From: Candidatus Omnitrophota bacterium
GTDB taxonomy: Bacteria; Omnitrophota; Omnitrophia; Omnitrophales; Abzuiibacteriaceae
Assembly (NCBI GenBank): GCA_016206995.1
Contig: JACQQN010000026.1
Span: forward strand, 1 to 6,925
Length of the DNA stretch: 6,925 bases
Direction of reading: 5' to 3'
Shown here: piece after piece, positions 1 to 6,624 of the stretch
Layout: each line of letters opens with the position of its first letter
How positions within the stretch are numbered: the stretch's first letter is position 1
Notes under the pieces: generated by a model
What the model was told of the DNA's origin: nothing
What the model saw: the letters and a program-made list of their open reading frames with translations, nothing else
Database searches by the model: none
Program-made: the position numbers and the translations under genes

Positions 1-2
1 AA

Positions 3-878
3 ATGATGGTGTTCCCGATTGCCCTAGGATTTTTTCTAGGAGGGCTGGTTGATTACTATATTCCACGAGAATATATTTCGAAATATCTGGCAAGAAAGAA
101 AAAGCGGACGATTTTATATTCAGTTGCCCTCGGATTTCTGGCAAGTGCGTGCAGTCACGGGATTCTGGCGCTTTCGATGGAGCTTCACAAAAAAGGAGCA
201 TCAGGCCCTTCCGTAGTTAGTTTTCTTCTTGCGAGCCCTTGGGCAAATCTTCCAGTCACGATTCTTTTGATCGGGTTTTTTGGTTTGAAAGGAGTTTTAA
301 TTATTGTTGCGGCTCTCTTAATTGCTATTGTGACAGGACTTATTTTCCAAGTGCTTTCCGAGAAAGGATGGATCGAGGAAAATCAACACACCATTAAAGC
401 GCCCGATGATTTTTCCATTGCCCAAGACTTATCCAAACGGTTTCGGGGCTACCAGTTTACATTTCAAAATTTAATGAAAGACACGCAAGGAATTGCGCGT
501 GGGATTTATGAACTTGCGGATATGGTTCTTTGGTGGCTTGTCCTTGGTGTTTTGCTTGCAAGTTTTGCCATTTATGTGCCACACCACATTTTTGAACATT
601 TTTTAGGGCCTTCCTTTTTAGGGTTACTCGCAACATTGATTCTTGCGACTGTCCTCGAAGTTTGTTCGGAGGGAACGTCGCCCCTTGCATTTGAGATTTA
701 CAAGCAAACAGGTGCTTTCGGTAATGCATTCGCGTTTCTGATGGGGGGTGTTGTGACTGATTTTACGGAAGTAGGCCTGATTTGGGTTAATCTGGGGAAG
801 AAAACAGCGCTTTGGTTCCTTCTTTTAACGATTCCTCAAGTTATCTTTTTTGGCTGGTTGTTTAATCTTTTCTTTTAA
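3..878 (+). CDS. Permease of the ArsP/YraQ (DUF318, COG0701) family, probably 5'-partial
   Basis: Polytopic inner-membrane permease. Characterised relatives (ArsP) export trivalent organoarsenicals, but most of the family has no known substrate, so none is assigned here. I see about eight hydrophobic segments, roughly residues 2-20, 37-60, 68-92, 95-117, 172-192, 202-222, 235-262 and 267-290, with a polar loop at 118-170. The two halves carry the family's paired signatures: SACSHG then KKGAS and FLLASPWANLP (residues 48-84), and EVCSEGTSPLAFE then GNAFAFLMGGVVTDFTE (219-256). C50 and C221 sit at equivalent places. The first signature reads CSHG where many relatives have CSCG. The family usually has more sequence before the first helix, and the ATG is at base 3 with no visible ribosome site, so the true start is probably upstream of the window. 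The stop codon overlaps that of the convergent GH57 gene. Family call firm, substrate unknown. Confidence 0.85.
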   Translation: MMVFPIALGFFLGGLVDYYIPREYISKYLARKKKRTILYSVALGFLASACSHGILALSMELHKKGASGPSVVSFLLASPWANLPVTILLIGFFGLKGVLIIVAALLIAIVTGLIFQVLSEKGWIEENQHTIKAPDDFSIAQDLSKRFRGYQFTFQNLMKDTQGIARGIYELADMVLWWLVLGVLLASFAIYVPHHIFEHFLGPSFLGLLATLILATVLEVCSEGTSPLAFEIYKQTGAFGNAFAFLMGGVVTDFTEVGLIWVNLGKKTALWFLLLTIPQVIFFGWLFNLFF

Positions 879-3397
879 ATGGAGGGGTCAGGGGGAGCGA
901 CTTCTTCAGAGAAAAGTCTTGCGAATTCTTTCTTGAGTTCTTTTGGGTGAAGCCAAATCGCAGCGCCCAGCTTGAAAATTGCTTTGACGGTTTCAATTGA
1001 GTAAGAAGACATAAGTGAAGAATTCTCCTGCCATTTTTTGAACAAGCTAAACAAATAATCTTGCGCCGTCCGTTCATTAATCGGAATATTAATTTTCTTT
1101 GCAATCCGGATGATGTTGATGCATTCGGTCGCAAGTTCTGGAGATACGTTTTCTGCTAGCGCTTTTACTCTTTCCGTGAGTGCACCGCTCAGCAAAGAAG
1201 ACACCTCGCTCTTCCGGGTTTCAATATTGAGTTCAAGGGCGATCTCTGTAAGCTTATAAAGGCGCGGAGCTTTTCGGATGTCAAATCGGAATTGTGCAAG
1301 CTCTTCAATTGCTTCAATAATGCGCCGACCAAGGGTGTATTCAACGGCATAACGGATTTCGTCAGGAATAGGGAGATTGATTGATCGGTAAATTTCATTC
1401 ATGCGCCGGTTGTCTTCATAAAGCCGGTCGTAGGCCTCATTGATTTTCGCGATGGATTCTTTTGTAAGCATTGAGATAATTTTAATGCGCCATTCAAGCG
1501 GGATATCTTTCAGAGAGAAGTGTTTTTCCCCGAAGTGCTTGTCGATTTTCTTGATCAATTCGATGATGTGTGATGAATGAAATTCATCAAACAAATCCCG
1601 TTCGACGTTTTCAAAGTCAGGTGTTTCCTGAAGGGGCTTGATCGAAGAGCGGAAATCATACGCACCAAATTGAAGTACGGTAAATACCAGTTCTTGTTCT
1701 TCCAGTGTAATGGTTGATTGAATTTTCACGATCCCAAGATTGAGTGTAATGTCTCCGTAAACTTCCTTATGCTGGTGAAGAATTTGGAGTTTGAAGCAGT
1801 ATAAATCGATGTTTTGTTTGTCTATATATTCTTTAAAAATAGAATCAATTCCATAGAAACTAACCACATGTGGGAAACTCGCTTTTGAAGGCCGTATGAA
1901 TTTTTCGTAGATCACGCGACCATCTTTCAATTGTGTCACGTTACTTTTGGTGAGCTCGAGGCGCTCAAGGAATTTTTCTTCAAGAGGTCGATTGGTAATA
2001 TCTTCAGCAAGTTCAATCGCACGCGCCGCATATTGAATAATTTGAATGGTTTCAATGCCGGAGAGATCTGTAAAAAACCATCCGCAGCTTGTATACATCA
2101 GCATCGCGTGCCGTTCCATTTCAAATAATTTGAGCACGCGGGTGATGTCCAATTTTACCAATTCTTTTTTTGCATGTTTTCCAAAGAAACGTGCAACATT
2201 TTCCTCAGATCGGTCAAGAATGACTTGAATGTATTCATCCCGAGCGTGCCACACGTCTTTCAAGTATTGACTACCTTCCTGTTCAAAGATGTTTGAAAGT
2301 TCGTCTCTTAACCAGTTGAGCGCTTCCCGCAAAGGTTTCCGCCAATGCTGCGTCCATTCGGCAGGGCCCACACCCCGACAACCGCAATGGTCTTCCCACC
2401 GCTTGATACCGTGAGAGCAGCTCCACGATGTTCCTGCACCGTCCTCACCAAAATAAGGGCGAACTACATATTGTGGCGGATGGTTTTCTAAGAATTCACC
2501 ATAATTGACGGTTTTAAACCCGCGTTTCGGCGCTTCCACGCTAATCAAATAGGCAAGTGCTCGGTCGCCAAAGACTTTGTGGTGGCCAAAACTTTCACCA
2601 TCGGTAGCAATATGGATAAGTTGAACAGGTTCCGACTCGGACTTTGCGCCTTCGATTCGGTTCATAAAATGTTTCGCGTCAAATAAAAGGTCCCCAAAAG
2701 CTGCCGCCCGCGAAATGGGGCCGTCGTAGAAGAAAATGTCAATGTAACGTTCCGGGCGGTTTTTTAAAAAACAGCGGTATGGTTTTTTAGGGTCAATCTT
2801 CCCGTTAGAAACGTCATGCCATTTTTCTTCCTTAAAATTCCGGACGGCTCCTGCTTGTCCGGGCTCTAAGACAATGTACTTTATTCCATGATCAACAAGC
2901 ACCTCAAGCGTTTCTTCATCGCAAGCGGTTTCTGGAAGCCAAATAGATTCCGGTTCTCTTCCAAATCGGTGTCGGAAGTCCTCCAACCCCCATTTGATTT
3001 GCGTTACTTTGTCTTTGCGATTTGCAAGCGGCATGATCATGTGGTTGTAAACTTGCGCAATCGCATTTCCATGCCCGTGATGGATGAGCAGGCTTCTTTT
3101 GTCGGCATCAATAATTCGGTGGTAGGTACCCGGATGTTTTTCTTTCAGCCAGGACATAAGGGTAGGGCCAATATTGAAATTGATTCCCTCAAAATTATTG
3201 ACGATGTCGACGATGTAATTTCTTTCGTCAAGCACGCGGGCGACCGAATTTGGAAAGTAACATTCTTGGAAGACGCGTTCGTTCCAATCGTGAGCGGGCG
3301 CGGCACTTTTTTGAAGTTCAATTTGCTCAATCCACGGGTTTTCCCGAGGCGGCTGGTAAAAATGTCCGTGAATGGCAAGGCACAATTCTTTCGTCAT
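875..3397 (-). CDS. Glycoside hydrolase family 57 protein with DUF3536-type C-terminal region
   Basis: 840-residue cytoplasmic alpha-glucan-active enzyme (retaining amylase or glucanotransferase type); exact activity unknown. The GH57 conserved regions appear in order: HGHFYQPP at residues 10-17, HHGHGNAIAQ at 106-115, ESIWLPETA at 150-158 with the likely nucleophile E156, and ATDGESFGHH at 264-273 with the likely acid/base D266. A cysteine-rich stretch follows (SWSCSHG to DHCGC, 324-340; C327, C338, C340), then a mainly helical region with HARDEY (384-389) and MLMYTSCGWFFTDLSGIE (432-449), which I recognise as the DUF3536 part seen in a GH57 subgroup. No signal peptide or membrane segment. 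The start is supported because HGHFYQPP normally lies about ten residues from the N-terminus. The ATG overlaps the malQ stop as ATGA; a GAGG lies 12 nt upstream (3410-3413), rather distant. Family certain; substrate (maltodextrin or glycogen) inferred from malQ linkage. Confidence 0.94.
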   Translation of the reverse strand: MTKELCLAIHGHFYQPPRENPWIEQIELQKSAAPAHDWNERVFQECYFPNSVARVLDERNYIVDIVNNFEGINFNIGPTLMSWLKEKHPGTYHRIIDADKRSLLIHHGHGNAIAQVYNHMIMPLANRKDKVTQIKWGLEDFRHRFGREPESIWLPETACDEETLEVLVDHGIKYIVLEPGQAGAVRNFKEEKWHDVSNGKIDPKKPYRCFLKNRPERYIDIFFYDGPISRAAAFGDLLFDAKHFMNRIEGAKSESEPVQLIHIATDGESFGHHKVFGDRALAYLISVEAPKRGFKTVNYGEFLENHPPQYVVRPYFGEDGAGTSWSCSHGIKRWEDHCGCRGVGPAEWTQHWRKPLREALNWLRDELSNIFEQEGSQYLKDVWHARDEYIQVILDRSEENVARFFGKHAKKELVKLDITRVLKLFEMERHAMLMYTSCGWFFTDLSGIETIQIIQYAARAIELAEDITNRPLEEKFLERLELTKSNVTQLKDGRVIYEKFIRPSKASFPHVVSFYGIDSIFKEYIDKQNIDLYCFKLQILHQHKEVYGDITLNLGIVKIQSTITLEEQELVFTVLQFGAYDFRSSIKPLQETPDFENVERDLFDEFHSSHIIELIKKIDKHFGEKHFSLKDIPLEWRIKIISMLTKESIAKINEAYDRLYEDNRRMNEIYRSINLPIPDEIRYAVEYTLGRRIIEAIEELAQFRFDIRKAPRLYKLTEIALELNIETRKSEVSSLLSGALTERVKALAENVSPELATECINIIRIAKKINIPINERTAQDYLFSLFKKWQENSSLMSSYSIETVKAIFKLGAAIWLHPKELKKEFARLFSEEVAPPDPSI
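3394..3397 (-). other. ATGA stop/start overlap between malQ and the GH57 gene
   Basis: On the - strand the bases ATGA contain both the GH57 start codon (3397-3395) and the malQ TGA stop (3396-3394). Such overlaps commonly allow ribosomes ending one gene to restart on the next. The nearest purine-rich site for GH57, GAGG at 3410-3413, is 12 nt from the ATG, longer than the usual spacing, which fits reliance on coupling. The overlap is seen directly; coupled translation is inferred. Confidence 0.9.
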
Positions 3398-5262
3398 GAT
3401 TTAGGAAATCCTCGTTCAGATTCTACATTTATTCTTCGGATTTTGCGATTGATTTCAAGTCCTTCGAATTCTTCGAGCGGAAACGGTATGACGATGTTCC
3501 AGTTTTCTTGGCTGATGGTACCTGGAAGGTTAATTCGAAATTGCCATGGATTTTGGTGGAGCCGTTCGTCGAGAGACAGCCAATCCTGTAAGAGTTGAAT
3601 GCTAAAAATCGAAGCGGTGAGGTTCGCTTGCTTGAGCACTGCTTCTGAAAGTGTGGGAGTGCTTTTGAAAGGCACACTTCCTTTTAACCCTAGAAAATTC
3701 CAGAATTTCGCTTTTTCATCATAAGATTCACGATACAAATTGATAAAGTCTTTCACCTCGGTTTCATCTCGACCAAGGATTTTAAGAAATGTTTGTTCGT
3801 CTTTGATTTCTGGTTTCCAGCGAAGCCGTCCATGAGAGGATGCGGCAAGGTCAAACAATTCAAGTTTAACAGTTTCAAAAGAAATCCTGCGTGTTCCGCA
3901 CATTCGCGCAAACATTTTTTCATCAACCGTTCCCGCGTCAAATTCCCACCAAGCTGCAAGCGGTGTCATATCATGGGTTGAGAAAACCACAATAGAATTC
4001 TTCCGGTAGTTCTCAGGACTCGTAAAATTGACGTCTGTTTTCCAATTTTTCTTCCAACGCACGATGTCCATACCGACAATTCCCAGCTCTTCCAAAACTT
4101 TGTAAGAGCAATCTGGGACCACTCCAAGATCTTCAGCGCAGGGAAGCATTTTGGTATGCTGTGTCATGGCCGTGAGAATATTTTTGCCATGTTCTTCCCA
4201 CTCAGATTCGCTCGAAGGGTCAAACACACCTTTCAAACCGCCGCTTTCGAGCGGTTCTGATAAAGAAATAGTCCAAAGGCGGAAAATGCCAACGACATGA
4301 TCAATTCGAAAAAGGTCATAAAAGTTTTCAGCGTAGACAAGTTTTTGAATGAGGTAATCATAACCATTTTGAGCGATGGCGCACCATTCATAAGGCGGCA
4401 TTCCCCAACGCTGCCCGTTAGCGAAAAAAGCATCGGGCGGAGCGCCCGCTGCGAGATGAAGTTTAAAATAAGATTGATGCGCCCAAACATCTGCGCTGTC
4501 TCGTGAGACGAGTAAAGGCAGGTCGCCCATGAGCAAGACGCCATTTTTTTCCGCATATTTTTTTACTTCGAGAAATTGTTCTGCCAGCTGCCACTCGAGC
4601 CACATGTGAAACCGAACGCGTTCTGCATGATTTGATTCCAAAACGTGCATGGCTTCTGCCTCATGATTTTTAAGACGGGGCTCCCAAGATTCCCAGTTTT
4701 TTCCTTGGTTAATTTCTTTAGCAACTTTAAAAAGTGCATAATCTTTTAACCAAAATTCATTTTGCCGAATGTATTTCTCAAAAATAGTATTCTTATTGTG
4801 ATTGATTGTTTGATAGATTTCCGAGAGAAGCTCAAGCTTCGCTGCTTTAACCTCATAATTGACGCGGATACGAGTGGGTTCAAACTTTTTTTTGAGGGCT
4901 TCAATTTTATTCTGAAAAAGTTTTAAATTAACTTCTTTGAGTTTGGAAATCGAAAGATACATGGGATCAAGTGCAAACGAGCTCTGTGCGTCGTAAGGCC
5001 TGAAATCAAATCCCGTATCGTTCATCGGGAGAAGTTGAAGGATGCTCAACTGGGTTTTGACACACCAGTCAATCAATAGCTTCAGGTCAGGTATTTCACC
5101 AATCCCAATACTTTGTTTGGAATAAATAGAAAAAAGAGGTGTCGCAATTCCTGAGCGCTTTTGGGTACCAATTTGTTTCCATTGTTTTAGGGTTGGTTTT
5201 TCGAGGAAGAGATGATATGGATTAAGATCTTTTTTTGTGGGCTTGGGAACGGTTGATGTCAT
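3394..5262 (-). CDS. malQ: 4-alpha-glucanotransferase (amylomaltase, GH77)
   Basis: Cytoplasmic enzyme that moves alpha-1,4-glucan segments between maltodextrin chains and releases glucose. The 622 residues cover a GH77 barrel. The N-terminal subsite motif is LLPMNDTG...PYDAQSSFALDPMYLS (78-104). GDLPLLVSRDSADVWAH (246-262) and PPDAFFANGQRWGMPPYEW (275-293) follow. The catalytic triad is visible: nucleophile D321 in FRIDH, acid/base E377 in AEDLG, and D431 in STHDM. A C-terminal INLPGTISQENW (577-588) matches the usual closing motif. STHDMTPLAAWW replaces the THDNDT form of E. coli-type enzymes and recalls the DPE2-like branch, but there is no N-terminal starch-binding module. The start is fixed: the in-frame ATG four codons upstream (5274) is followed by TGA, and a modest GGGA (5272-5269) sits 6 nt before the chosen ATG. 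It follows mgtE by 11 bp and overlaps the GH57 start by 4 bp. Confidence 0.95.
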   Translation of the reverse strand: MTSTVPKPTKKDLNPYHLFLEKPTLKQWKQIGTQKRSGIATPLFSIYSKQSIGIGEIPDLKLLIDWCVKTQLSILQLLPMNDTGFDFRPYDAQSSFALDPMYLSISKLKEVNLKLFQNKIEALKKKFEPTRIRVNYEVKAAKLELLSEIYQTINHNKNTIFEKYIRQNEFWLKDYALFKVAKEINQGKNWESWEPRLKNHEAEAMHVLESNHAERVRFHMWLEWQLAEQFLEVKKYAEKNGVLLMGDLPLLVSRDSADVWAHQSYFKLHLAAGAPPDAFFANGQRWGMPPYEWCAIAQNGYDYLIQKLVYAENFYDLFRIDHVVGIFRLWTISLSEPLESGGLKGVFDPSSESEWEEHGKNILTAMTQHTKMLPCAEDLGVVPDCSYKVLEELGIVGMDIVRWKKNWKTDVNFTSPENYRKNSIVVFSTHDMTPLAAWWEFDAGTVDEKMFARMCGTRRISFETVKLELFDLAASSHGRLRWKPEIKDEQTFLKILGRDETEVKDFINLYRESYDEKAKFWNFLGLKGSVPFKSTPTLSEAVLKQANLTASIFSIQLLQDWLSLDERLHQNPWQFRINLPGTISQENWNIVIPFPLEEFEGLEINRKIRRINVESERGFPKS

Positions 5263-5273
5263 TCGTCATCCCA

Positions 5274-6584
5274 TTAAATTAAAAAGCCTTGGAATACAAA
5301 TGCAAGACCCAGGAGCGAGAAAAAACCCATCACATCAGTAAAGGTTGTTAAAATAATATTGGAGCATTGAGCTGGATCAAGGCCGACAGCTTTCATCGTA
5401 AGCGGAATTGCAGCGCCCGTTAGGCCTGCTACCGCGAGGTTTAAAATCATCGCGAGGCCTACCACGACTCCCAACATCAAACTTTTATGCCATACGAGGG
5501 CAATGATTGCTGTAACAACGCCAATTGCGATTCCATTAACGATGCCGATTCCAAGTTCTTTCAAAGTGAGTTGGAACGCTTTATTAGGCGATATTTCTCT
5601 GAGCACGAGGCCGCGCATCACGACGGCAAGCGATTGAGCGCCCGCATTTCCGCCTTGCCCTGCAATAATAGGTAAGTAAACGGCGAGGACTGTGATTTTA
5701 GCGATCAAGCCTTCGAAGAGCGAAACAACAAAGCCAGCCAGAAAAGCGGTCCCAAGATTGATATAAAGCCAGGGAAGCCGCATCTTTAAGGAAAAACCAA
5801 TGGGCGAGAAAACCCGCTCGTCTCCACCAGCACCAAACATTTTTTGGATATCTTCCGTTGCTTCTTCCTGTGCATCCTCAAGAAGTTGTTCTATTTTTAC
5901 AACACCAAGCAATCGATTCTCACTATCTACGACTGGCGCTGCAAAATACCGCCGTTTGGAAAGCGCTTGCGCTACTTCTTCGCGGTCTGTAAAAGCATTC
6001 ACTGAAAAAATATCTTTTCGCATAACGGTTTCGAGCACGTCGTCGCTCGGAGCAACCACAAGGTCGCGCATGTTCAAGACACCCACCAGCCGGTTTTCAG
6101 GGTTAACAACGTAAGCATAAGATGCGGGAGAACCTTTCCGTGCGGCAGAGCGAATTTTTTGGATCGCATCTTTTACTTTAATATCAGTATGGAGGCTCAA
6201 AAAATCAGTAGCCATCATTCTTCCCGCGCTCGCTTCTGGATAAATCAAGAATTCTTGGATTTGTCGTTTGATTTTATCTGGAAGATTTTCCATTAATTTC
6301 TGGCGGGTTTCAGCGCGGAGATTCATAAAAATGGACGCCGCTTGCTGCGAATCCAGCTTCTCCACAATTTCTTTGCAGACGCTGACAGGAATTTCATTCA
6401 GAAGAGCTGCCGCGTAACCTACTTGAAGGTGGGGAACGGCGAGAGCCGATAAATTGGGAGGGAGCGATTTTAGCACAGAAACTGCTTCCGCTTCAGTCAT
6501 GGTCTCGAGACTGTGCGCTGCTTTAAGAGGATCGTCTTCGAAATATTTCCGGATAATGGAAAGCAGAGAAGTGCGTGTCGACAT
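5274..6584 (-). CDS. mgtE: Magnesium transporter MgtE
   Basis: Inner-membrane Mg2+ channel/transporter gated by cytosolic Mg2+. At 436 residues it is close to the usual family length. Layout: helical MgtE N domain (about 15-118), EASAGRMM linker (117-124), two CBS modules (about 125-180 with RLVGVLNMRDL, and 188-240 with RLLGVVKIEQL), then the connecting plug helix with EEATEDIQKMFG (240-251), whose acidic residues match those that bind Mg2+ in the Thermus protein. The five-helix membrane domain is about 270-436, with the conserved YLPIIAGQGGNAGAQS (303-318) and TDVMGF (416-421), where D417 corresponds to the pore-lining selectivity aspartate. The ATG at 6584 is the first usable start: upstream in frame there is no ATG, GTG or TTG before a TGA at 6635-6633. 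No Shine-Dalgarno is visible in the A-rich leader, which follows a perfect hairpin. The gene is 23 bp after the DHH gene and 11 bp before malQ. No M-box riboswitch is present. Confidence 0.95.
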   Translation of the reverse strand: MSTRTSLLSIIRKYFEDDPLKAAHSLETMTEAEAVSVLKSLPPNLSALAVPHLQVGYAAALLNEIPVSVCKEIVEKLDSQQAASIFMNLRAETRQKLMENLPDKIKRQIQEFLIYPEASAGRMMATDFLSLHTDIKVKDAIQKIRSAARKGSPASYAYVVNPENRLVGVLNMRDLVVAPSDDVLETVMRKDIFSVNAFTDREEVAQALSKRRYFAAPVVDSENRLLGVVKIEQLLEDAQEEATEDIQKMFGAGGDERVFSPIGFSLKMRLPWLYINLGTAFLAGFVVSLFEGLIAKITVLAVYLPIIAGQGGNAGAQSLAVVMRGLVLREISPNKAFQLTLKELGIGIVNGIAIGVVTAIIALVWHKSLMLGVVVGLAMILNLAVAGLTGAAIPLTMKAVGLDPAQCSNIILTTFTDVMGFFSLLGLAFVFQGFLI

Positions 6585-6597
6585 AATTTTGTGTTCT

Positions 6598-6624
6598 GGA
6601 AACGTTACTATTTGTAACGTTTCC
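6598..6624 (-). repeat. Perfect 11-bp inverted repeat (hairpin) at the DHH/mgtE junction
   Basis: Left arm GGAAACGTTAC (6598-6608), 5-nt loop (6609-6613), right arm GTAACGTTTCC (6614-6624), with no mismatch. On the transcribed - strand the loop reads AAATA, so the DHH stop codon TAG begins in the loop and is followed in frame by TAA inside the arm. The hairpin ends 13 nt before the mgtE ATG. No run of T follows on the - strand, so it does not look like a simple intrinsic terminator. Possible roles are an intercistronic RNA processing or stabilising stem, attenuation of mgtE translation, or a protein-binding palindrome. Each arm contains the self-complementary AACGTT. The repeat is certain; its function is unknown. 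Confidence 0.9.

Noticed and set aside
899..918. Possible hairpin near the convergent 3' ends (GACTT...AAGTC)
   Set aside because: Only five clean base pairs, no following T run, and it lies inside the GH57 coding sequence; too weak for a terminator.
2888..3598. A 236-codon open frame on the + strand opposite the GH57 start and malQ end
   Set aside because: It lies wholly antisense to two genes with intact catalytic motifs, its product has no recognisable domain or family pattern, and it spans their junction; a chance shadow frame.
5272..5274. Upstream in-frame ATG as the malQ start
   Set aside because: It is followed two codons later by TGA (ATG GGA TGA), so it cannot produce MalQ.
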